A DNA stretch of 64,000 nt from Diatrype stigma (Eukaryota; Ascomycota; Sordariomycetes; Xylariales; Diatrypaceae), in contig JAKJXP020000098.1 of assembly GCA_022225965.2 (NCBI GenBank), positions 117,041-181,040 on the forward strand. Direction: 5' to 3'. This document shows positions 1 to 9,940 of this stretch, piece after piece. Within the stretch, counting starts at the first letter, position 1. Each line of letters starts with the position of its first letter. The position numbers and the translations under genes are program-made. Under the pieces are notes generated by a model. The model was not told the DNA's origin. It saw only the letters and a list, made by a program, of their open reading frames with translations, and did no database searches.

Positions 1-49
1 ATAAGGGCTGTAACAGGCATGTGGCTGATAATAGGAAGTGGCTGGTAAC

Positions 50-125
50 TGGTATGGCTGTAGCAGCTGTAGCAGCTGTAGCAGCTGTAGTAGCTGTAAC
101 AGGTAAGCTGTAATAAATAGGTTAC
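50..125. repeat. GCTGTAGCA microsatellite
   Basis: Tandem 9-base units of GCTGTAGCA and close variants, followed by GCTGTAACAGGTAAGCTG. The same word family recurs in 26490-26560, on the outer side of the right MULE end. Confidence 0.8.
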
Positions 126-140
126 AGCAAGTAAGTTATA

Positions 141-230
141 AAGCCACCTTATATAGGTTATAACGGGAAAGAGGCTATGCGTTAATTCTGCAGCTAAATT
201 CTTTGGCACCTGCTAACTTCCTAATGCAAG
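141..230. repeat. MULE left terminal inverted repeat
   Basis: The reverse complement of this stretch aligns over about 90 bases with 26293-26382. It shares the runs GAATTAACGCATAGCCTCT and CCTATATA(A/G)GGTGGCT, with scattered C/T and G/A differences as RIP would give. Similarity further outward is confused by simple repeats. Confidence 0.75.
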
Positions 231-989
231 CCGGAGATCCACTTATATACGGGCATGTTTATAATTACTTAAAACGCATCGTTTTATATGGGAAATTACC
301 TGTTTTTATTAATAGCTAGCATTATGCTTATATAAAAATGCATTTATATGTTTCCGAGCTGCATTCCGAAAATGGAAACCTTTAATTCTTTAGTTTTCCG
401 TTAAATTTACGGTCTTTTATAAAACATCCTTTATATCGTTTCATTTTATTATTTTTGTTACAGCTAAATCTTCGGATATAGGTATAATGCATTGCCGCTT
501 TGTAACGCGTACTATTTGCTGAATAATTAGGTTAGTTTATTGCCGTTTAAGGGCATCGACGGCTTTTTGCGTAAAAGCTGATATAAAAGCCGGTATAAAC
601 GAAGCCATCGTAAGTCCGCCGCGTCCGCTCCGGAAAGCCCCTCGGGAAGCCCCCCGAAAAGCCCTTCGGAAAGCCCTCCGGGAAGCCCTTTAAAAGCCGC
701 TTCGGGAAGTGCCCCGGGAAATGCCCCTTCGGGAAATGCCCTTTCGGGAGGTGCCCCCTCGGGAGGTGCCCCGGATAGCGGTCCGGGTAAATTATTGAAA
801 TTTTCCGCGGGAATTTAGGAATAGCTGCTGATTAGGGATATCGTTATTTGAATCGAGGTTAATTATTTCTTATTACGAAAAATAACGGCGTATCGAAAAA
901 TAAAGCTTTTGCCGGCGGTACGTTTAAAAGGCTTAAGGGAAGGTAATAGCACCGTTACGAAAACGTCCGTAAGGTTCCTAAATATAAGG
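231..989. repeat. MULE interior with GC-rich degenerate tandem repeat
   Basis: No gene is readable at 231-600. From about 620 to 790 there are some fifteen imperfect 10-13 base units based on CGGGAARYCCC/CGGGAGGTGCCCC. They are strikingly GC-rich against the AT-rich surroundings. On the minus strand, the transposase strand, the run would encode a low-complexity Gly/Pro/Arg/Ser-type tail, but I cannot show that it is translated. 800-990 is AT-rich with nothing recognised. Confidence 0.6.
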
Positions 990-2369
990 TTTTTTAATTA
1001 ATAGCAATTATTCGTTATTAATAAGGTTTTTTTATAAGCTAATAGATATCGACGTTCATAATTTGCAATTTTATTACGTATAGCTTTTTTTTCGATAATT
1101 CGATATTCTTTGCAATTTTATAAGTATACGGTAGGCCGTATTAAAATTCGAAATGGCAATTTTTAAGAAAACAAGATCGAAAAATACGAAGAAAGGAACG
1201 AGATCGAAAAGATATAAAGGCTTCGGCTTTACGGTATTCGATTATTATTAATTTGATTGCCTTTTAGGAATAAATTATCGTAATTCGACCGAATTATTTG
1301 CGGCCCAAATAGGTTATTCGAATTCGAATATTTTGCTTATTAATTTCATTTTAATAATAGTTTTTTATTTTCGTAATTATACGTTTAAGGCTTTTAATAA
1401 CTTTAAATAAGTTTTTGCGGTTATTTTATAAGTAATTTTTAAAATTCTTATAATTCGATTTAACGAAAAATATAATACGAATATCGAAATTGCGATATTG
1501 CGTAATATAATAATTAGCCCATTCGTAACGAAAAAGCATATAAGTATTTTCAAAATACGTTATAATTGCCCTTTAGTTTTTATCGAATTTATTAATTAAA
1601 CGGTGCCAAGCAGTAATGAAATTCTTTTTAGTTTGGACGTATATCGTATAATACTAGCATAATAAAATATCCTTTTTTATATATGGAATTTTATTAAAAA
1701 GAATATCCGGGATATTAATAATTATTTTCCGAATAAGCTTATTAAACCGCTTAATTTGTTTTCGTTTCGCAGTAAAAAGGTTTTCGTCGGATACATAACC
1801 GTTTTTTTTAAGCATTTCGTTATTTTTGGTATTATTTTTGTTGTTATTATTCTCGTTATTTTCGCCATTACTTATTTCTTAAAAGGGGTTTTTGTATTTG
1901 CGAAAAACCTAAAGAATTACGTTTTTATTAATATAAAATATATAAATTTGCTGCTACATAAATGGCAATATTTTAAAGGCGGCTTTTTTAAATTCCGCTT
2001 TAAAATTGGAAAATATAACGTTCGGTTTTAAAGCATTTACTTTATCGAGAAGTTTAATGTATATTTTTATTAATTAATCGTATTAAAGTTTGGTTTAATT
2101 CGGTATAATTCCGAAATATTAATTATATATTAATTCGATATAGGTCGTTTTAGTTACGTTAAAAAAAGGCATATAAAATGGATTCGTTTTATAAGTATTA
2201 TTAAAGCTAAATATTTCGGAATACTTTTTTTATATTTCGATATATTAAAGGAAAGTCCAAATAACGGCAATAATGCGGTTAAAATTATCCTTTTCGAAAA
2301 CGATTCGATAGGAATATTTATTTTTCTCGAGAAATTTAATAAAGCTTTGTGTATTAATAAAGCTTTTAA
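990..2369 (-). pseudogene. MULE transposase, central and C-terminal part (broken)
   Basis: Read on the minus strand from 2369, the fragment starts with a segment resembling the MULE core entry region: LLPLFGLSFNISKYKK, then a block ending near HFICLFLT that matches the usual 'lDsTYktN.f.mPL..v.G.T' region. Later, about 1650-1000, it reads YFENTYMLFRYEWANYYI, QYRNFDIR, FKNYL and LFKVIKSLKRII. This is the typical C-terminal MULE pattern of a basic Trp-rich helix, a 'hfg..tts.vEs.H...K..L' block and a long helical tail. Stops sit at former Gln codons, and several acidic positions have changed. The gene is dead. The other half is at 25589-26090. Confidence 0.7.
2356..2369. repeat. Target-site duplication of LINE A, left copy
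   Basis: AATAAAGCTTTTAA is repeated at 25575-25588. It abuts the (ATG)n-type 3' tail of LINE A on this side and the LINE 5' end on the other. Confidence 0.9.
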
Positions 2370-2689
2370 TGATAATGATGATGATGGATTTTTACGTTCG
2401 GATGGACCCATTTAGTTAGTTATTTAGTTACATACAGCCACTTCCGAAAGGGATATAAGAGGTTTGCGGATAATTAAGTTTATATAAGGCCCGATATTGT
2501 ATAATGTATGGAACGGCTGGAATATCGAGAATTACGGGAACCCAAAATAGAACGTAAGCGTATTAAGGTTTAATATAAAAAAGGGTTTTTATTTTCCGCT
2601 GGGGTGGCTTATTTTTCTTAAGTTTTATTATTCCTATTATTTTTCTGGATTAGATTTAGTGCGTTATGGTTTTACTTTTCCGTCGACCC

Positions 2690-4484
2690 ATATGGGCGAA
2701 CTTTTTCGATAAAGGCGGCGAAGTTTCGGTAGCCGTTATAGCCGAAAAGTTCGTTCGTTTAGTGCTTTGCCCAAATCCTTAAAAACCGGAAGGCACTTTA
2801 AAACAGGTTATAAAAAACGACATAGCCTGTTTTTTTTTTTTTTTTTCCGTAACGGCAGTGGCATTTTTTAATAACGTTAGAATGCTTAAAGCGCTTATGG
2901 TAATTAACGAAATTTCCATGGCCAGAGCGTTTCGTAAAAAGGCGGTATAGTATTATATGAATAAAGGAAAGCTTTTTAAGGGGCTTATTTGTTTCGAATT
3001 CCCATTTTTGGTATAAAAGGGGTATGTTGCGAGATTATTAGGTGGAAAAAACGAATAAACGTTTTTTCCGGCTGATGCGTTTAAGGTAAATAAAGGTTAC
3101 GGTGCCGATAATATAGTCGTTATCGATGGCCGGTCGTTCTGCGCCGAATTTGGCTTGGGCGTTTGCGGCCTCGTTGCCTTCGATTTCGACGTATTCTGGA
3201 GCTTATTAGACGGAAAAGGCTTAAGGACGTATTCGGAAAACAGCCTGATAGAAAATTAAAAAGTCCTATTAAAAATTATCCGAAAAATATCCGAAGATAT
3301 ATCGAATAATTGCTATATTATCGATATAAAAGTATAAACTTATTAAAGAAAGTTTTAAGTCGTATTAAGCGTTTTTTGCTTATTAGGCCGCTTTATATGC
3401 GGCTATTATTTCGCCGTCGAAAACCTTTGCGTTTAAAAGTAATTCATTAATTACGTATAAACGTTTATCGCTTTAATAAGTAATAAAGCTCCAGTTAATT
3501 CGGTTAATTCTGGAATTATTAGAATAAATAACTAGGTTTCGAAAGGGAACGGATTTAAGCTACCTTTTATGGACGTCTTTTCTTTTTTTTTTTCGGCTAA
3601 AACGGATAACGGCTTATTCGGTTATTTTTTGTTTAAAAATAAAGGACGGGGGCAATTTATTATTAGGTTTGCCGTTAATTGCAATCGCATAGGCCAACGT
3701 TTTTTTGGTTAATTAACGCGCTGAATTATCGGGTAAGCCGGATTTAGGCTGCGGAGCCGAATAACGTATCGTTTTTGTATTTGCTTGTATATTATTTCCG
3801 CGAAAAGGATGCTTATTTTTCGGTATAGGATAGGAACGTTAATAATACGCCAGACTGGGAAAGTTGCTTTGGTAGCGATTTTAAATGGCTTATCGGAAAT
3901 TATAAGGTATTTTAGGACGCTTATAAATACGAAACCTTATTTTTTAATCGTTGGTCGTTTTTTATTTAAATATTAGGCTTTTGCGTTAAAGGTAGCGACT
4001 AATATTACGTAGGCCTTAGCTGTTATTGCAGTTTTATCCGGTAGCGATTTTTTCGTTACTTTATTAAAGTGGCGAATATAATTGGCAATATATAGGGCCT
4101 TAACGGTTCATTTAAACGCGTATTTTTTGAAGTTTAGCTTGGAATCGAAAAAAACCCCGAGCTATTTAATTGCCTTTTTAAATAGGTATACCGTAAAGTT
4201 CTTAACGATAACCGGATTATTTAAAAAGGTCCGGCCTTTTTAGAAATATTTAAAATCGCTTTTGGCTGGATTGAAAATAAAAGCATTTTTCCGTTTTTAA
4301 TTAAGGGTATTTAAAATATCGGCTGTTAATAAGGCGGATATTTCGCTTATGGTTTTGTCCGTATATAATATCGCGATATTATCGGCATATCCAAAACGTA
4401 TTAACGGGACGTTTTTCCGTAAAAAGGATTCCGTATATAACATAAATAATATTGGAAATACTGGAAAGCTTTATAGGACGTTAT
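2690..4484 (-). pseudogene. LINE A ORF2, C-terminal half (RT core, thumb, RNase H, zinc-knuckle tail)
   Basis: Minus-strand order is RT palm, thumb, RNase H (about 3640-3100) and the cysteine-rich C-terminal block (about 2960-2690). The RT catalytic YADD box lies at 4378-4389 but reads YADN, the last Asp codon GAC having become AAC. Many TAA/TAG codons stand where LINE relatives in this window have Gln. The fragment stops where LINE B inserted and continues from 21239. Confidence 0.8.
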
Positions 4485-4499
4485 AAAATAATGGGCCAA
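4485..4499. repeat. Target-site duplication of LINE B, left copy
   Basis: AAAATAATGGGCCAA is repeated exactly at 21224-21238 at the other end of LINE B, inside the RT region of LINE A. Confidence 0.92.
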
Positions 4500-4804
4500 T
4501 AATGATAATAATGATGATAAATTTTTACGTCCAGGTTGGACCTATTTAGCTAGCTATTTAGTTGCATACAGCCTTCCCCAAAGGGGATATAGGAACAGAT
4601 GGCTAGGTCTATATAAGGCCCGACACTGTATAATGTATGGAACGGCTGGAATATCGAGGGTCGCGGGGGCCCAAAATAGAGCGCGAGCATGTTGGGGTCT
4701 GATATAGGAAAGGTTTTTATCCTTCCGATAAGTGGTTGTTTCCTTTCGGAGCTTCGCCATTTATCCGTTACTTATCTTTTAAAACAAGGTCCAGAAATGT
4801 TATT

Positions 4805-7800
4805 TTATTCCTCCGTTATTGGCCCATACGGGCGGGCCTTTTCGATAAAAGCTGCGAAGTTTCGGTAGCCATTATAACCAAAAAGTTCGTCCGCTTCGCG
4901 CCCGTACCGGATCCCTAAGGTCCGAAAGATGCCCTGGAATAAATCGCAAAACGCAACATGGCCTGGTTCCTTTTTAGTACCGCATCGATATCGATATTTA
5001 ATAACAAAGTCCTTAAGATAATTAAAGCATACGTAATAGCTAATAAAGTCCTTATAGCCGGAGTATTTTGCGAAAAAACGGTGCAAAATTATTCGAATAA
5101 AAGAAAGCTTTTTGGAGGGCTTCCTTATTTCGAGCCCCTAACGTTAATACGAAAGGGATATATTATAGGACCACCAGGTAAAAAAAACGAATAAACGTTT
5201 CTTCCGATTAATGCGTCGAAAGTGGAAAAGGGTTATGATGCCGGTAATGTGGTTATCGTTATCGAAGGCCGGTCGTTCGGCGCCGAGTTTGGCTTGGGCG
5301 TCCGCGGCCTCGTTATTTTCGATTTCGACGTATTCCGGAACCCATTGGACAGAAAAGGCTGGTAATCGGATTCGGAAAACGGCCTAATAAAAGTCGAGGA
5401 AATCTCGTTAAAAGTTATCCGATAAGTATCCGAAAATATATCGAATAACTGCCGTATTGTCGATATAAAAGTATAGGCCTATAAAGGAGGGGTCCAGGTC
5501 GTACCATGCGTTTTTTGCTTATTAAGCCGCTTTACGCGCGGCTATCACTTCGCCGTCGAAAACTTCTGAATTCAGAAATAGTCCATTAATTACGTATAAA
5601 CGTTTGCCGTTTTAATAAGCAACAAAGCTCCAGCCAATTCGGTCGACCCTAAAGCCATTAAAGTAAATAATTAAATTTCGAAAAGGAACGAATTCGAATT
5701 ACCTTTTATGGGCGTTTTTTTTTTTCTTTTTGTCGGCTAAAACGGATAACGGCTTATTTGGCCATTTTTTATTTAGGAATAAGGGGCGGGGGCATTTTGC
5801 CGTTAAATCCGACGCCAATTGCAATCGCATAGGCCAGCGTTCCCTTGGTTAATTGGTACGTTATACGACCGGATAAGCCGGATCCAGGCTATGGAACCGA
5901 ATAACGTATCGTTTTCGTATCTGCTCGTATATCACTTCTATAAAGGGAATGCCGGATTTACGATACAAAATGGGAATATTAATGATGCGCTAAATTAGGA
6001 GTATTGCTTTAACGGCGATTCTAAATAGTTTATCGGAAATTACAAGGTGCCCTAGGACGCCCGTAAATGCGAATCCCTATCCTTTAATCGCTAGGCGCTC
6101 TTTTTCTGGATACCAGGCTTTTGCGCCATAAGTGGCCACCGGAAGCACGCAGGCTTTCGCTGCCATTACGGTTTTATCCGGTAATAATCCCTTTGCTACT
6201 TTATTAAGGTAACGGATGTAATTAATAACGCGCAAGGCCTTTATAGCCCACTTAAATACGTATTCCTTAAAGTTAAGCTTAGAATCGAAAAAAACTCTTA
6301 GCCATTTAATTGTTCCATTGGATAAATATATTTCGAAATTTCCCGCAATAACTGGAACGTCTAAAAGGGTCCGGCTTTTATGAAAGTACATGAAGTCGCT
6401 TTTGGCTAGATCGAAAGTAAAGGCGTTTTCCCGTTCCCAATTAAGGGTGTCTGAAATATCGGCTGCTAATAAGGCAGAAATCTTTGTTATAAATCTGCCT
6501 ATACGTAATATTGCTACGTCGTCGGCATATTCGAAGCGGATTAACGGGACACCTTTCCGAAGGAAGGGTTCCGTATATAATATAAATAATATTGGGAATA
6601 CTGGGAAGCCTTAAGGAACGCCGCAAAATAAAAAGCCAGGATTTATGGTAACATCTTTTATTCGGATAAACGCGAAGCGATTAGTTATAAATAAATCGAT
6701 TTATTTAATTAATAAATAATTCCATTTTTATTGCCGCAATCGAAATACCAATTTATTACGTAATACCGCGTTAAAAGCGCTTGTAACGTTTAGTATTAAA
6801 AGCGATGCGACTTTGTTTTAGGCGAAGGCTGTTTTTATATTATGTACGACGCAAAATGCTAAGTCCAATACCGACCTTTTAGGCAGCGCGCCGAATTGCT
6901 AGGTATTAATAACGCCTTTGCGGATAGTTATTATCGACATGCGCCTGGTAATTAGCCGCTTAAGGCCTTTCTTAAAGCAGGAAAGGAAAAAGATAGGGCG
7001 CTAGGATTTTACCGCCGTAAAATCGAATTTACCTACCTTTGGAAGCATAACGACCTTAGCGATACGGAAAGATATTGGGTAGTATCCGTGCCGTAAATAT
7101 CCTTCGTATAAGGTATAAATAGCGTCCTTAATGGCCGGCCATGCGTATTAAAATAATAAAGCCGTTAATCCGTTTTTTCCTGGGGCCGTATTAAAAGTTT
7201 TGATGCAGACGTTCTTTATTTCGGCTATCGTTACTGTCCAGTTCTAAGGGATCGGTACGTATATGTAAGCGATGGCCGCGGGGTCGGTTGCGAAGGGATT
7301 TAAGTCGTAAGGTTTAAATGGACGTTACGGGTTATCGATGTTTTCGCCGTTTGCCTATAAAACGAGAACTTTGTGCCGGAAATAATTAATCTTTTTTTTC
7401 GTATTTATTATTACCCGGTTCTTATTCATTATTAAGGGGGCTCGGAAATTATCTTTAAGCTTGTGTTAATTTATTATGTTATAAATTAACTTATTTAAAA
7501 TAGCGCTAGCTATTCGCCGTTCCCAGTATTGCTTTTTTGCCCGTCGGATAATGGATTTGTATTTTTTCGCCGTATCCGGATCCGGGATTTCATTTTCCGC
7601 CGCCGATTGGCGTATCCGTTTAATAACTTCGTCGCATTCGTTTATTTATTACGACGCGTTACGTTTGCGGTTATATCTGGGTTTATTTAATGCTTTTATT
7701 GCCCGGTTAAACGTACCTAATAAGTAATAGGTTAAGTCTTTGCATTTTTGTATTAACGCAAATACGGCCGGCTGTTTTGTTTAATATATATAAATAAGCT

Positions 7801-7908
7801 AAAAAAATTTCAAAGCCGCGTTTAAAAAAAAGGTAAACTTCGGCTTAAGGACCTTGGTAAGTCTGTCCATTAATATTCTGCCGATTAAGGTATAATGGTC
7901 CGAATTAA
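4805..7908 (-). pseudogene. LINE B ORF2, RT, RNase H and C-terminal zinc-knuckle region
   Basis: ORF2 copies the LINE RNA at the nicked target. Visible on minus: RT palm with an intact YADD box at 6518-6529 (context FEYADDVAILRI). The thumb follows at 6391-6077 (VIAGNFEIYLSNGTIKWL, FDSKLNFKEYV, KACVLPVATYGA). RNase H lies at about 5760-5200 (DGEVIAARKAA, YIDNTAVIRYI, WVPEYVEIENNEAAD). The C-terminal block at 5086-4805 fits the Tad1 pattern of H/Y-rich 'gdF..Y..RFn' followed by Cys-x-Cys and H...C-like positions (YRCGTKKEPGHVAFC). Stops occur mainly at Gln codons. It is cut from its endonuclease half (18135-18840) by Helitron 1. Confidence 0.88.
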
Positions 7909-7909
7909 T

Positions 7910-8009
7910 CCTAACCGGAGGTTATTCTATGAAGGTGGTGTGACACGGAAATTATGTCCAGAAATTCAGGCTTGGGAAATACCTCGAACGTTCTCGCCTG
8001 CGATTGGTC
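7910..8009. repeat. Helitron 1 5' terminal arm of asymmetric inverted repeat
   Basis: The reverse complement matches 17863-17962 for about 100 bases with a few transitions. Shared words include GAAGGTGGTGTGA and GTCCAGAAATTCAGG. It is a likely Rep recognition end. Confidence 0.88.
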
Positions 8010-8299
8010 GGACCCGCTACGTTCGCTCTAGCGACTGGTCAAACCAGCTAGCTCCGTTTTGCCAACCAATTAATTTCCACCCCTTATAAGTATTATACAT
8101 AAACAATAACAAAACCCATTCATTCTATACGTACGGCCAATAGCATTATTACATTTCCGGGTTTCATTTAAGTTTGCTCCAGCCTGCCCGTAACTTGCTT
8201 CGACCTGCTTTAATTTGCCTATAACCTTTCCGCAGCTTGCTTTAACCTGTCCGTATATTTTATTATACCACTAAACCATTCCAGCTTTCTTTAAAAATC
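8010..8299. other. Helitron 1 5' non-coding segment
   Basis: Contains the GC-richer block GCTCTAGCGACTGGTC (about 8024-8040). From 8170 to 8255 there are short degenerate direct repeats of the type GCTTGCTTTAACCTGTCCG. No reading frame is supported. Confidence 0.6.
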
Positions 8300-8660
8300 T
8301 TTTCATTTTTCTTTGCAATCCATCCGCGGTACATTACGATTTCTTTATTTTTATCCGCAATCCATCCGCAATGCATTACGACCTTTTCATTTCTATCCGC
8401 AATCCATCCGCAATGCATTACGACCTTTTCATTTCTATCCGTAATCCATCCGTAATACATTACGACCTCTTTATTTTTACCCGTAATCCATCCGCAATAC
8501 ATCACGACCTCTTCATCTTTACCTGCAATCCATCCGCAATGCATTACGATCTTTTTATCTTTATCCGCAATCCACCCGCAATGCATCACGGCCCTCTCGA
8601 ATTCTACACGCGACCCATCCGCAATGCGTTACGGCCCTCTCGAATTCTACGCGCGACCTA
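8300..8660. repeat. 45-bp tandem repeat array inside Helitron 1
   Basis: About eight units of 45 bases, each with ATCCGCAATCCATCCGCAA and GCATTACGACC. Because 45 is a multiple of three, both strands stay open over most of the array (minus-strand unit about VMHCGWIADKNEK; plus-strand unit about MHYDLFIFIRNPSA). The same array occurs at 30800-31195 in Helitron 2, so it belongs to the family. Whether either strand is translated is unclear. Confidence 0.85.
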
Positions 8661-8954
8661 TGCATAACCCTTTTAAGTTTTGCACGCAGCCTTCTCGTTA
8701 CAATACAGCGCATTACAGGTTTCTCGAAACCTATTCGCGGCCTATATGTAACCTTCTCGAGTTTTATCAATATAAATTATTCTACGAATTCCAAGATTTG
8801 CTATGCTTATTAACAGTTTTAGCCATTAAATTAATTTATTCACAAGCGATATTCGCATATCTTTATTCAGAAATGCCTTTTTTGTCGCAATTACATTTTG
8901 CAAAACGTATATATACTTATGTTCTTATTTCGAATTGGTATTAACTTTGTTCTA

Positions 8955-9780
8955 CTATATAGGCATCTTATTTTTATACCGCGGTAAATAATCTCTTTCG
9001 TATTGCCTCTGGACATGCGGTCTTTCAATCTCCTGGTCCTCTCCAGTCTGGTCCTCTCCAACCAGTTCCTTTCCAGCCAGCTCCTTTCCAGCCAGCTCCT
9101 CTCCAGCCAGCTCCTCTCCAGCCAGCTCCTCTCCAGCCAGCTCCTCTCCAGCCAGCTCCTCTCCAGCCAGCTCCTCTCCAGCCAGCTCCTCTCCAGCCAG
9201 CTCCTGTCCAGCCGGCTCCTCTCCAGCCAGCTCCTCTCCAGTTGGCTCCTTAGTCTCTGGCTTCTCAGCAGCCGGCTCCTTTCCAGCCAGCTCCTCTCCA
9301 GTTGGCTCCTCAGCAGCTGGCTCCTTAGTAGGTGGCTCCTTAGCAAGTGGCTCTTTAGCAGGTGGCTCATTAGTCTCTGGCTTTTTAGCAGCTGGCTTAT
9401 TAATCTTTGGATTCTTAGCAGCCAGCTTCTCAGTTTTAGCCCCTGGCCCATCCTTATTCGATTCCTTACCCTTTAGCAATTCAACTACGCCATTTACCTA
9501 AATCCAATCGATGTCGCATAAATTTAACCCACGAAGTATTCAGTAATATATATTATCATAATGAACAGGTTCAAAATGATTTATTTCGCATAGCTGCCGC
9601 CCGTTCTGAACAGTACATTATTCAACGAAACCACCGGTCGCGGCGACGTTACCAAAAAGAGCCGTCGCAAATCCCGATATTATTTAATTTACGGGCCAGA
9701 TTAGATTTTAATAACGATACGTCTTAATTAAATTCAGAAAACGAATCGATATTACAAACCCCCTTTCAAATTTAACCTTA
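8955..9780 (-). pseudogene. Helitron accessory ORF 1: Glu/Lys-rich pentapeptide-repeat protein (unknown)
   Basis: I do not recognise this gene. A minus-strand frame is continuous from about 9780 to 8955, interrupted only at former Gln or Arg codons. The upstream half is non-repetitive (ISGFATALFGNVAATGG, NGRQLCEINHFEPVHYDN, CDIDWI, NGVVELLKGKES). It passes into an A/P/K/E-rich segment and about ten GEELA pentapeptides from a 15-bp minisatellite (9045-9245), then ends PHVQRQYERDYLPRYKNKMPI-like. The start codon is not certain. The frame is kept in Helitron 2 (31485-32290), where Glu has often become Lys by G-to-A. It lies divergent to the Rep-helicase gene. The repeat half could instead be a non-coding minisatellite that happens to be open. 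Confidence 0.55.
9045..9245. repeat. 15-bp minisatellite in Helitron 1
   Basis: About thirteen near-perfect copies of CCAGCTCCTCTCCAG, the last ones diverging to GGCTCCTTAG-type units. In Helitron 2 the equivalent stretch (31560-31800) is degraded by C-to-T changes. Confidence 0.9.
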
Positions 9781-9940
9781 TTTTATTCCTAATTACCATT
9801 TGCCTTTTTCATCCTCTGCTATTTCAAGCTCTTCAGATCTATTAATAAAACAATTCTTTAGTCCAATATTACCAAAAACACGGCTACGCTAATATATCCA
9901 ACTTGCTCCCTTGCCGTCCTTATTATCCTTTAATCCGATT

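Noticed and set aside
8300..8660. CRISPR array
   Set aside because: Units are contiguous 45-bp tandem repeats without unique spacers, in a eukaryotic transposon.
9003..9476. Plus-strand 157-codon Leu/Ser-rich frame across the 15-bp minisatellite
   Set aside because: A repeat period of 15 opens all phases. The minus-strand frame extends into non-repetitive sequence conserved in Helitron 2, the plus-strand one does not.
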